From Bolinopsis microptera (taxonomy: Eukaryota; Ctenophora; Tentaculata; Lobata; Bolinopsidae): a stretch of DNA of 64,000 nucleotides. Both the position numbers and the translations under genes were made by a program. Below are positions 49,192 through 60,144 of the stretch, one piece after another. The notes under the pieces were generated by a model, which was not told where the DNA came from, ran no database searches, and saw only the letters and a program-made list of their open reading frames with translations. The stretch spans positions 8,179,246-8,243,245 of the forward strand of contig NC_087081.1 in the NCBI RefSeq assembly GCF_026151205.1, read 5' to 3'. The number at the start of each line of letters is the position of its first letter. The stretch's first letter is position 1.

Positions 49192-50352
49192 CAATCTCAA
49201 ACTAAAATTAATCTGTTATATAGTACCTGAATATACCTTTGCTTTTTAATGTTGAAGAAAATTGGCCGACTGGGCGGTTGATGTTGATTGCTATGCAATT
49301 CAGATCTTGTTCTTTAAGCGCGATTAAAAGTTGTTAGATTGTATGAATGGGCTCGCTAAAATCCGATGAAGATGGAAACCTAACATGTTAAAATACAATG
49401 GAAAAGAGGTATAATAGCTGATATAACCAAGTCATGAGTTGTACGATTGTGTTCTTCTTGTGAGCTATGTAACGAAATATAGGTAGGTACTCTTTAAACA
49501 TTTGGTTATGGAAATAAGATTACTAAAATTCAGTCCTACAATCTTTCATGTGAATTCGTTAATTCTTTTATTCAAGTAATTAGTATGATATGGATTCCTT
49601 TTTGATCTATATCACATCCTGATCGCTGCATGAGCAGAGCGTAAACATTCGTTCAGTTAACTTGAGTTGGGATTTTTGGAGCTTAGATTTATTGCTTGGC
49701 CAGACTAATAATATGCTGGATCTCAAGAAATATCCTATTCCGATGATAACTGCATAAACATCACAATTAGTTTAACATTTGATTGTTCAACGCATCCATA
49801 ACAATTTTAGCAAATTGGTGTTTTAGTTTTAAACATCATAAGTCGTTAATCTAAATGCTTATGTGTTTTAAACGATTTATGTTTTAAATGTAAAGTTTAC
49901 TTGCACTGATCACAAAGAATTTAGAATGGCATTGTAAATTTGGATTGAAAGATGCGAGTCAAAGAGATTTCTACAATCCTAAAGATTAACTTCAAAGAAT
50001 CGATTCGTATCAAATGCGAAACATTATTAAATTCTTGTGCGATGAATGATTGAATAAATCAAAATATCAAAGAGTCCAATTTAAGTTGACTATTTACCGA
50101 TATATATAATTTGGTATATCCTCCATTGGACAGTTATCATCGGTTAGTATATTGTTAGTCATGAAGTAAAGTATTCAGAATAACTATACTAAATACTGAA
50201 TGTGTATAATATAGAGTCACAATTTGGCCCATTTCTCCTGATACCATATAGTTTGCAGAATGTTAATATATCGCAATGATATGTAAATAGCATTAAATAA
50301 ACTTTAAGCTTGGTTTATACTTATTGTGGGCGACAATTATATACAGTGTGCA

Positions 50353-50450
50353 TGGGCCACAAGTAACGTTACAAACTTTGGCCTTTATAGCTCAGTCACT
50401 GATGGTATAAGGCCCAACGTATGCAAATTGTAACGTTACTTTTGGCCCAC
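50353..50450. repeat. 98-bp hairpin (possible MITE)
   Basis: GTGGGCC-type ends: GGGCCACAAGTAACGTTAC at the left pairs with GTAACGTTACTTTTGGCCC at the right, arms of about 27 bp with one or two mismatches and a loop of about 40 bp. Confidence 0.65.
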
Positions 50451-51176
50451 CTTGTAGTTATGTAATACACGTTCAGATTTTACTTGCGGAGGGATTTTAA
50501 TTATCTTCGTTGTAAATTGGTTAGCATTTAATATATAATAATAGCTCCACCTTTTACAAGGACCTTGTTGTTTTCTTGCTTCCAGATAAAATGTCTTTCT
50601 TTCGATGATGAAATCAATTAAATTATTAAAGTAGTTCATCTAGTTTAAACTGTTTCAATTCAATAGTTTGTAATGGTCCTTGCTTCATAGCATAATGAGT
50701 ATCACACCAAAATTTCCAAAAATTAAGTTTTATTTTAAAACTGTTAAAATCTGTAGCAGACCAAGTTGGAAGTTGGAACCAGGCGGATACGCGGAAAATG
50801 TCATGAGTCAGCCTTGAGACATAAAGAGTTAGTAAGATATCAATGGCACGACATAATTGACGTCATAAAATCAGTGACGTCTTAAGTGATACGACATCAC
50901 TTTTAGTACCACAGCAGCTACATACGTCAATGTCACCATAGCAGACGCAGAACTATTTAACCCTGATTATAAACGGCGGGTTTTCAATGCTGAACTATGA
51001 CAATAACATAACTAGCAGCTAAAAGTTTATATGGACAATACATGCAGGTTTTAACATTCGGTGAAAAATATGATGTCATGTTAATACATATTTAGAAAAT
51101 TAAGTGAGACAGGTAAAAGTGTAAAATCCGGATTGGAACATTATTTATGAGTCGCATATAGTTGAAATGTTTCTCG

Positions 51177-51355
51177 GGTAAAATTTGTATTGAACGAACC
51201 CGTTTGCTGCGACAAAGAAATGGCTCTTATCAGGAAAGGAATAGTTTGAGATCATGAGTACAATGCAATGTTGTCACATTAAAAAGTTGAATAATTCCTT
51301 TCCTGATAAGAACCTTTTCCTTGTTGCATCAAACGGGATCAATCCAAATTTTACC
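51177..51355. repeat. 179-bp long-armed hairpin (possible MITE)
   Basis: Left arm from GGTAAAATTTG through CTCTTATCAGGAAAGGAATA pairs with right arm from TATTCCTTTCCTGATAAGA-type sequence through CAAATTTTACC. Arms are about 65 bp with scattered mismatches. No coding content. Confidence 0.7.
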
Positions 51356-51799
51356 AAAGAAATACAATATGTAAAAGTGATAAAGTTATGCATTATGTGG
51401 CATTTTTGTGGAGGTGTATTATCGTAGAGAAGTACTGTAAAAAACTATACTATACTGTGAATGTACTATGAACGTAGCCATTAACAAACGATGTTTTCAA
51501 TCCACTATTATCATGTCACCAGAATACCAGAAACCAGCCTTCTTAAGTACCAAGTAAGTAAAAAAAGAATTATCAATGAGCAAGGACGACTCCCGATATA
51601 TTGTTCACCAACTATAACAGTTTTCATTAAAATATTAAATTAATCGAAATTTTAAATCATACTTACTGAAAAGCTGCAGCAATTGGCGACAATAAATAAA
51701 TACACATGCGCTTGTAAAAAACTTGTTAAATATATTTTATAGACGATTTAGTATCTACGGAAGAGAACGCAAGTGGTATAGACAGAACAAGCAGACGCC

Positions 51800-51900
51800 T
51801 CGGTCACCAAGGTAACGTGATGAGCTGACCAATCAAGTGATGTTCCTCCCTGTCACGTGACGCTAGGCCGACCAATCACACGCGCTACAGGGCGAACCGC
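51800..51900. promoter_or_regulatory. Promoter-like segment with CCAAT and E-box words
   Basis: Two CCAATCA words (about 51817 and 51873), a palindromic TCACGTGA (about 51855) and a locally higher GC content in an otherwise AT-rich region. No downstream gene could be linked on either strand, so this is only suggestive. Confidence 0.25.
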
Positions 51901-52294
51901 GTCCTGCTTATCTTTTGTTATGATGTTTTATCTTGTAGAAGATTAACTAATAACTGTACATTGAAATAAATGTGCTCATGATTATATTCCTGAGTCAGGA
52001 AACTCCGTCGTATAGCGTAAGTCCGTACGACCTTGAAGGGTCCTGTAGGGGTCATGTTTTATAACTATTATTATTAAGAATACCTTGTGAGAAATAATAA
52101 GGTAGTCGGAAATTAGGGGATTTTTGAATAAAACCTACCGGCTACCCCGTTAACAATTAATTGATTTCGACTTTATTAACTTAATAAACACGACAAAGCA
52201 TGCTTGGTTACTATGACACTATTTGAACAGTTGATAGTACTGATGTATAAACTTGATTTCACCAGTAGGCAGTAGCATTAAGTCAAATTAACTA

Positions 52295-53259
52295 CCTTAC
52301 TCGGGAATATTATAACCGGGATAAAGTGGTGGGTTTTGGAAGATTCCGCCATATTTTTCCCGGTCAAAAATTTTACCAGTCATAAAAAAACCCGCCGATT
52401 CAGATTATGGGGTTCCAAGGGGTGGTGATCATCATATTTTACATGAAGTCTCATATGTGCTAGAGAAGACTTTTGAAGCAGTGGATGGAGGGCTGTAACT
52501 TTATTGGCGGTTGCTACCATAATTTCGTTATAAAAATCACAATTTGGTTATAGAAATCAGATTTCAGGGTGGACCGTGATTCTGAGATTCTCACTTCTCT
52601 TGCCCATGAATCAGTGAATCGTAGAGAAGAAAACAATTTATATGTTATAGAAGAAAAAAATAATAATAATAATATATAATATATATTATTATAATAATAA
52701 TGTCTCTAAAGATTGATCGCTTCTCGTGTGCAGTGTGTAGACTAAAGAAAGAGGTAGTTTTTCCCGTTGAAGTAACTTGTGGCCACATTTGTTAGAAGTG
52801 AGTAACCTGTGCCACTATTTCATGGTCCACGGTGGATTGATTACTGGAGCAGTTGAAGATGCAATTGCAAAGCCAAGACGTTCCCAAATACCAAGCGGTG
52901 GGCAGGAAATTAAGCTCAGGCTGACCTTCAGAGCAGTAGCCCCATTAGCGGACAAAATGAAAGTCTTGTTAATACAACAATACAACTTCGAATTTGACGG
53001 TCAGCAGCTCAGGGGGATATCAATAATGATAATGGCGGGGACATTAGCGATAATGAGAATGAGAATACGCTTTAATGAAGATTTGACTTATTATTGCTTA
53101 GATTTATTTTCCTTTAATTAAAAAAAAAGTTGAAAGGTCGGCCACCGGTAAATACATGACCGGGATAATTTGGCGGGTTTTTGGAAAGTCCGCCATATTT
53201 TTCCCGGTCATTAATTTTCCCAGTCATAAATTAACCCGCTATAATATTCCCGAGTAAGG
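52295..53259. mobile_element. 965-bp TA-flanked inverted-repeat DNA transposon
   Basis: Ends CCTTACTCGGGAATATTATA and, at the right, its near-perfect reverse complement, with TA on both sides. Inside the termini lie two direct repeats of about 80 bp (52314-52395 and 53156-53245) containing GGGTTTTTGGAAAGTCCGCC-like and ATATTTTTCCCGGTC words. The centre holds a decayed gene (see next entry). No transposase is present, so it is non-autonomous. TA duplication points towards the Tc1/mariner group but does not prove it. Confidence 0.75.
52700..53098 (+). pseudogene. Decayed RING-finger plus SUMO-like gene inside the transposon
   Basis: ATG 52700 opens SLKIDRFSCAVCRLKKEVV followed by VEVTCGHIC, the first half of a RING finger, then hits TAG and TGA codons where the next zinc ligands would be. 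A different frame continues from about 52803; its later part, EIKLRLTFRAVAPLADKMKV, then FEFDGQQLRG, resembles the SUMO/Rad60 ubiquitin-like fold (F-K-V-x-P-L-x-x-x-M..FxFDGQ-x-L) with a shortened middle. A further frame shift leads to an acidic tail (NNDNGGDISDNENEN) and stop. Both assignments are by eye; the RING part is the firmer. Confidence 0.5.
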
Positions 53260-53269
53260 TAATTAAGTA

Positions 53270-53575
53270 TCTCTACTATAATTCAAAGAATTATTTCTGT
53301 CTGTATGTCTGTACGACCGCCCACGTGCAAATAGATGAAAAATAGGAATTTAGGTAACAACCAAAACGTTCCATAGCAACGGTGTTTTAATGCACACATG
53401 CACGTGCAAAGATTGTTTTAACGTCATTTTGATCGGTTTTGTGGTAATTACGTTGTGTTTAAAGTGTTTTATATTTAAATCGGCTGTATCTTCGGTTGAG
53501 ATGGATATTTTTTGATGCGATTAAAACTTTCTTTCAATACTACTAGCTTCGTCCCTGTTACCACGGGCTTTCTAG
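53270..53575. mobile_element. Helitron-like element, copy 1 (306 bp)
   Basis: Starts TCTCTACTATAATTCAAAGA directly after A and ends CCACGGGCTTTCTAG directly before T, as Helitrons do. A short palindrome (CCCTGTTACCACGGG) sits about 9 bp from the 3' end. The 5' TCTGTCTG run and the words CGACCGCCCACGTGCAAAT and TTTTGTGGTAATTACGTTGTG are shared with the copies at 53577 and 55458. Non-autonomous. Confidence 0.7.
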
Positions 53576-53576
53576 T

Positions 53577-53881
53577 TCTTACTTATAATTCAAAGAATTA
53601 TTTCTGTCTGTCTGTCTGTACGACCGCCCACGTGCAAATTAGATGAGAAATAGGAATTTGCATAGTAACCATAGTAACGGTGTTGAACGTGCACGTGCAA
53701 TGATTGTTGTTACGACATTTTTATCGGTTTTGTGGTAATTACGTTGTGTTCAGTGCAAGCTACATTTTAATTCCCTTTTCATCGGCTGAATCTTCGGTTG
53801 TGACGGATATTTGTTGATGCTATAAAAACTGACTACCAAAGAATACTAATACTATTACCTTCCTCCCTGTGACCACGGGCT
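53577..53881. mobile_element. Helitron-like element, copy 2, adjacent to copy 1
   Basis: Begins TCTTACTTATAATTCAAAGA right after copy 1 and runs to CCACGGGCTT, where the CTAG end is replaced by the start of a third, short fragment (ACTTATAATTCAAAGAATTA, to about 53930). Contains the exact X-box word GTAACCATAGTAAC at 53665-53678. Confidence 0.6.
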
Positions 53882-53930
53882 TACTTATAATTCAAAGAAT
53901 TATTTATGTACGACCGTTTTTTATCTAAAA

Positions 53931-54537
53931 ACCAACGACCTTTACTCCTAAATTTCTGTTAAAACGGCAAATTGTTTTATAATGCAGAAAATTTAGAAAT
54001 ATAATGACTTAAATGCGGGAGTGTTATATATTTCATTAGTCGTAAAAGTCACGGTAACTACTACTACTATGTTAAAAATACAGAATATTGTGTAATAACA
54101 GCCTCAAAAAAACTTCTGTTCAAAGCATCGGGTTAATGCTGTGGTCTTAATTCGAAATTACTTTTAAACGGTTGAGAATTGTTTTAAGAAACTGTTTTTT
54201 GCTAGCTCAACTATTCAGCAAATTATTTACCCTTGGTGTGCATTTCGATTAAATTATACTGTTTGCTATAAGCGCGCTTTCCAGATTATCTGCTTATCCA
54301 AGGGTAGCCCATTAAAGATAAGCGGCCATTCACTCGCATTGGGTTTCTTGTTGTTCATTTTCAATATTATGTAAATACTAATAGCTGTCAACTTGATTGA
54401 TAATGGCCCAATGCCCATCAGTTTAACTTTAAGCGTCAAAAGTGAAGAAAAGTGCCATGAATTAATTAATATTAAAATCTACCATGCCACCAATTTCATA
54501 CAAATAAAGAAATAACAATTGGCAGGAATATGTCGTA
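53931..54537. other. Spacer between mobile elements
   Basis: AT-rich sequence without coding frames or recognised repeats. Confidence 0.4.
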
Positions 54538-55390
54538 CCGTAGATTGGGGTAAAATCGCCGTGTCGGGGAACTTCGCCACTATTTTTCAAATAATCATTC
54601 ATCTGTTTTGAATTGTTAGGAGATCGTTTTTTGTATAGTATTGTGTCGAACAAATGGTTATAAAGGTATTCATATTCAAAAATAAACGTTTACTATGTTA
54701 ATTAAACTCAGGCAACATGAAATAATGCAATAAAGTGGCTAAAATTTCCTGCTTGCATATTTTCCATATTTTACAATTATATCCTTAATAAATTCTGTGT
54801 GACATCATTAGCATATGTCCTGTTCATTTAAGGGTGAATTTAGTTAGCCATGATGCACACAACTGATATTATAAAGTTTTCAAATTTGTGTGTGGCGAAG
54901 TTACCCTCTTCTGATCCCATCTGTTCGGCGAAGTTTGGCGCGAAATTCGCGCGCGGCTGGTGAAGTCACGCACGTGTATTGGCGAAGTTTGACTACATTT
55001 CTACTTCATCCCGGCGATGTTACCCGCAGCATGGCGATGTTACCCCGGCGACCAAATTGCCCATTGTAACACGCAGGCTAGAGCTAGATAAGTAAAATTG
55101 GCAGGTATATCAAGGAAATATAATTGAGTTTCGAGTGGTATGGTGCTTAGCACCGAATATGGTATAGTTTCAGAATGGCGAAGTTACCCCATATTGCAGG
55201 GTAACTTCGCCCTGATTTCAGTGGCACCAATCTAGCTGACTATTTATGCCTGGCTGATGTGGTTCATACGAAAACATTTGCTTTACCAATCCTGTTCATA
55301 TGAGCTATAAACTTTTTCAAGTACTCGTGTCGTATTTTCTAAATAACATGAAATAGCTGTAAAACATGGCGAAGTTCCCCCATTCTACGG
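54538..55390. mobile_element. 853-bp TA-flanked inverted-repeat element with internal motif repeats
   Basis: Left end CCGTAGATTGGGGTAAAATC, right end, reverse complement, CCGTAGAATGGGGGAACTTC, flanked by TA. The interior repeats words of the form GGCGAAGTTACCCC or their complement at least eight times (for example about 54568, 54894, 54925, 54971, 55015, 55033, 55170, 55198, 55367). Non-coding; a MITE-like derivative of a TA-inserting transposon. Confidence 0.7.
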
Positions 55391-55457
55391 TATCTGATAA
55401 ACAAACTGCTGACATGTTTCGGGTGACCGACAACTAGACTGAACCCAACTGAACCTA

Positions 55458-55759
55458 TCTTTCTATATTATAATTCAAAGAATTATTTCTGTCTGTCTGT
55501 CTGTCTGTCTGTCTGTACGACCGCCCACGTGCAAATTAGATGAGAAATAGGAATTTGCATAGTAACCATAGTAACGGTGTTGAACGTGCACGTGCACATG
55601 CAATGATTGTTGTTACGACATTTTTATCGGTTTTGTGGTAATTACGTTGTGTTCAGTGCGAGCTACATTTTAATTGGCTGTATCTTCGGTTGTGACAGAT
55701 ATTTTTTGATGCGATAAAAACTAATATAATCTTCCTCCCTGTGATCACGGGCTTTCTAG
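55458..55759. mobile_element. Helitron-like element, copy 3 (302 bp)
   Basis: Starts TCTTTCTATATTATAATTCA after A, contains (TCTG)n, then matches copy 2 closely, and ends GATCACGGGCTTTCTAG before T. Carries GTAACCATAGTAAC at 55562-55575. Complete by its termini and non-coding. Confidence 0.7.
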
Positions 55760-56712
55760 TAAACAGGTAAAATAACGAAATATAAACGAAGTTGTGTTGC
55801 AGAATTACGTGATAAGCGAGAAGAAAGTGCACCTTAATAAAGTCAGCGGAGCGGTAAAAAGGTATCAATCTCGCATACACGCGCTTGTTCGAGTAGATCA
55901 TGCATGACACGTTAACCATGGTAACCATGGTAACCGCTGCATGAGCAGTGATCGATCCAGTCAATAGCAGAGCTTTTCAGTTCTCACGTGTTGTTTGGTG
56001 GCCAATAAGATGGCGCGCATAAGTATACCGGTGCGTGTGCACGGATTCAAACTGACTTATAACGCTGTCATGTAAAATGTTGTCATACGTTGTATGACCC
56101 GCCGCGCACGAATGCGCGGCTCCCCCTGTATCGTCGAAACTCTACAGTGAAGCGACCGTGGGGGTCACCACGTGATACAAGTAAAATGTGCACGTGGAAT
56201 GTGTGTGTGTGCCACTGTGCCGATAAAGCTGTTTCTGATCTGCGTTAGTGATGCTAATTACTTAAATTTAATTATAAGTATAACACACATAACGCCGCCC
56301 TTTATTTTCTATTCCGTCCCTTAGCAGTATCGCGGAGGAGTACAAATAAAATTTCACTGTATTCCAATTATTGTGCAAGTTTCAGCTATTTCTCTTGATA
56401 CAAACACAAACACTTAAATACTTTTATTTTGTAGTAGTAGTAAACCCGCGATGGGGTGGCATGTGCCTCAATAAAAATATTACAATCATTTATTATTATA
56501 TCAATGTATCATTAAATATTTCAAAAATATCAATAACGTATGGTTGATCCTTCACACTTGGTAAAATATATAAAAATAAAGTTAATCTACACTAAAGAAT
56601 AAATAATCTATATTATATAAATCAAAAATATTAACTCCCCATCTTCATGTAGTCATTTATCAAAGCGGTAGAAATCCAAGTAATTTTAGTACGCGGTGCG
56701 CAAGGAATTTCG
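55760..56712. other. Spacer before the LINE
   Basis: Contains an exact X-box GTAACCATGGTAAC at 55921-55934 and a promoter-like segment near 55985-56010 (GCCAATAAGATGGCGCGC, with CCAAT and AAGATGGCG words). No gene could be attached to it. The rest is AT-rich. Confidence 0.35.
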
Positions 56713-59700
56713 TTTTTTTTTTAAAATGTGTAGGCAAGATAAGCCTAAGTGTGGCAGTGAAAATTGAAAAATAAGTTGCAGAATAAATTGCAGTGACTGA
56801 CTGTCAAATGCATTTTCGCAGTTCATTTATTTGACTGCACAGTGCACTAACGTTTAGGATTCTTACAGCTGTTATATTTTGCTAATATTTTGTTTAAAAG
56901 TTGTAAAGGACAAAGTTCTTGTCCGTCCACGAAAGGTTTTCTAGGTCAAGTTTTTGTTTGTCCAGTAAGTAACGTACAATGTTGTCCTTGTATGAATTAA
57001 TAAACTTATCTTGTAACTTAGGTACGTTGAAGGGAAGGATTTTGTTTATTTCGTTTATCGTGTTGTTATATAATCGTGGTCCTACGTTAGAGATGCTATA
57101 ATCGGTGATCCGTAATCTGTTGAACTTAATTTCAAAATACTTTGGATTTCTCCTTTCCGTTTGTCTAAGCGGTGATTTTTCAAATATACTACAGATACTC
57201 GATGGTGCTACTCCCATATAAACCTTGTGCATCAAAGTTAGACAGCTTTTAGCAATGAGGTTAGGAAGAGCCAAAATTCCTATTTTGTTGAAGATGGATT
57301 TTGTGTGAGATGGTAGTTTACGTTTTTCTTTGTCGTAAAAATAGTTATGATAATCTGAATCAGTGGCGCGAATAGCTTTCTTTTGAGCAGAGAATAAAGA
57401 CTGAATGGAATTTAAAGATTTAGTACCCCAAACAGTAGCGCAGTAATACAGGTGAGATTGAATTAAACTATTGTATAGCATTTTTTGAGCTTTATTCGGA
57501 ATGGAACTTTTAAGTTTCATCATTACGCCTGCATTTCTGGATATTTTAGTCTTTAACTGTTTAATGTGCTGGCTCCAGCTAAGTTTTGAGTCAATAATGA
57601 CACCTAAAAATCGTTCATGTTCACTTTTCACTAGTCGCTGTCCTTCTATACTAATATTTATATCCTCTGGTAATCTGTTAGTGAATATCATGTATTTAGT
57701 TTTTCCTATATTGAGTTTAAGACCGTTGTTTTTAACCCATGTCTGTACAGTATTTAATACTCTGTTTGCACGCATGTTCAGTTCAGTGTACGTGTCGGCA
57801 GAAACGATGATGTTTGCATCATCAGCGAAGAAAATATAATGGGCTATATCGCTTACATTTGCAAGGTCGTTTATGTAAATAATGAACAATATAGGACCAA
57901 GAATGGACCCTTGAGGAACTCCATGTTCCAATCCCATTTTTTCTGAACTGCAACCGTTGACGTGAACATACTGTTTCCGGTTAGTTAGATAAGACTCAAA
58001 CCAGGATAAGCTAAGGCCTCTTACACCATAGTGCTCCAGCTTATGTAGCAGTATCTCACTGTCTACTAGGTCAAACGCCTTGGAGAAGTCAAGAAGCAGT
58101 AATGCTGACACTTGCTTCCTTTCTAGAGCTTTATGTATGTTAAACTGAGCTTCAAGCAACGCATGTTCACAACTGTGACCCGATCTAAAACCAAATTGCG
58201 ACGCATATAGAATATTACGTGATTTTAGGTGCTTTACTAAACGTGCATGCATTATTTTTTCGAATATCTTTGAGAAGCAGGACAAAAGTGAGATTGGTCT
58301 GTAGTTTGTAATTTCGCTGCGCGATCCTCCTTTATGGAGTGGGATAACCTTAGCAAGTTTGAGCTTTTCGGGGAATACTCCTTCGTGAAGGGAGTGTGAG
58401 ATCAGGTGATTAACTACTGGAGACAGCACATTGCAAACCTTTTTAAGAGGCTGTATATTCATATCTGAAGTCGATTTGTTCTTAAGATCATGTATGATTT
58501 CAGCAATTTCGGAGGGCGAGGAGTCCTCCAGCTCCATATCAAAATCACATCGACTTGATTGGGGAAGAGAATGTCCTACTGATCCTGCACCGCGAACCAG
58601 ATTGTTTTCGCTCTTTAGGTTCTCAGCTATATTAGTAAAATAATCATTAAAACTGTCAGCTATATCTTGTGAGTCGGTTATAACTCTATTTTTATAGTTA
58701 ATCTTACTTATTTTTATTTTTTCTTTTGATTTCTTGTTTAATATTTGATTAATCATTTGCCATTGTAATTTGCTATTGCTCGCATGCTTTTTAAAATATG
58801 ATGCGTAATACTTCTTTTTCGCAATATCTACTTGTTTTTCAACAAACTTTTTCATATGCTTATAAGTTTTTTCATTTTTTTCAGTAGGCTCTTTAACAAA
58901 GGATTTATATAGTTGGTTCTTTCGATTGCATGCACATTGAAGCCAATCTAATATCCACGGTTTAGAGTTTTTTCTGTGGTTTGATTTTTTCTTTTTAACT
59001 GGAAAACACTCATTATAGACTTCTTCATATTTAGTGTGAAAAGCTTCAAATTTTGTATTTGTCCCGTCAACGTTGTGTAAAAAATTCCAATCAATAGACG
59101 CTATTTTCTCCTCAAAACGAGCGATTTTCTCTTCATTTATTACTCGGTTTGATGATTCACAAGTTTCATTTTTCAATTTATTTCCTATTCTATTAGTGTC
59201 GAGAAGTATGCCGGTAAATGTGGCAAGGTGATCAGATAGCGATTCAGTTATAATGCCTGACTTTGTTATAGCATGGCATTGGTTTACGAAAATGTGATCA
59301 ATAAGTGTAGCACTGTGACAAGTAATACGAGTTGGTCGTGATATCGTTGGTGCGAATCCATACTCTGCAAAAATATCAACATATTTAGTAGTATGGTCAT
59401 TTACGCCGTATTCTAATAGATTAATATTGGTATCACCTAGAAATAATACGTTTTTGTTGCTATGTCGCGCCAAATCTTTTAGGGTGTTTTCCAATTTTTC
59501 TAAGTAACTGGGGACATTACCACTGGGAGACCGATACATATTGCATAGTATGACGTTTTTGTGGCCATTTTGAGCTATCTCTATTAACTGAAATTCGCCA
59601 ACGTTTGGATCATCTCTATAAGATAATTCAGATCGTGCAGTGACATCAGATAATTCACAGAGATTCTTGTTTACATAGGTTACTAGACCACCGCCCTTAC

Positions 59701-60144
59701 CAGAGTCCCTTGCGGGAGCCTGAATAAAGGGGGGATGAAAGCCTTCTAACTCTAATTCTTTTCCTTGAAATGCCATACTTACAACCGTGCAGTTTGTTTC
59801 GTTGAAACACAGAACATCAAATTTTAGGTGCTGTTCAATTTCATCACGTATATTAGAGATTGCTTTGCTCAAAGATCGAATATTAAGAGATTGAACTTTA
59901 AATTCATAAGGCCTACTCGTGTTGATTTGCCGTGGTTCGTAGTATTTACAGCTATTTAGTACATCTGAGCAGTTATCCCATGGATTAAAGTTTAAGTCAT
60001 TGTTTTCTTCAAAAGTATTACCTATATAATTAGAGTCATGGTTTCTATGGTATGGGTTAAATTTTGCGCTATTCTCGTAATTACCGTGTACGGTGTATAA
60101 TTGTCTAGGTGATACCTTTGTTAATTTGTTGTCTTGTCAAGTTA
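56713..60144 (-). mobile_element. LINE (Jockey/CR1-like superfamily), long open reading frame intact
   Basis: Minus-strand non-LTR retrotransposon. The coding frame runs from just after a stop near 60144 to the stop at 56894; past the stop about 180 bp of 3' sequence end at a run of ten A (56722-56713, minus strand), a possible tail. The 5' end is uncertain; no ORF1 is recognisable upstream, so the copy may be 5'-truncated. No target-site duplication was identified. Confidence 0.85.
56894..60144 (-). CDS. LINE endonuclease-reverse transcriptase polyprotein
   Basis: About 1,080 codons are open. After a hydrophilic lead comes an apurinic-type endonuclease (start VQSLNIRSLSKAISNIRDEI; motifs CFNETN, GKGGGLVTYVN, LGDTNIN, LIDHIFV, ESLSDH). 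The reverse transcriptase follows (KVIPLHKGG, NYRPISLLSCFSKIFEKIM, SQFGFRSGHSCEHAL, LLDFSKAFD, GVPQGSILGP, YIFFADDANI with the catalytic Asp pair, LNIGKTKYMIF). The C-terminal part is a basic, Tyr-rich thumb without an obvious RNase H. The first canonical ATG falls well inside the open frame, so the true start is unclear and a 5' truncation is possible. No stop or frameshift interrupts the catalytic regions. Confidence 0.9.

Larger units (their letters stand above)
49192..52294. other. Intergenic stretch with two hairpin repeats
   Basis: No coding exon recognised. It contains the inverted repeats listed at 50353-50450 and 51177-51355 and a GC-richer promoter-like segment at 51800-51900. Confidence 0.45.

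Noticed and set aside
48062-49200. Long antisense frames over the IQ gene exon (Leu/Arg-rich, Cys/Phe-rich)
   Set aside because: Mirror products of the Ala/Pro/Glu repeat; synonymous variation is placed for the sense PAAEA frame.
57501-57839. Plus-strand frames inside the LINE
   Set aside because: Antisense shadows of the reverse transcriptase.
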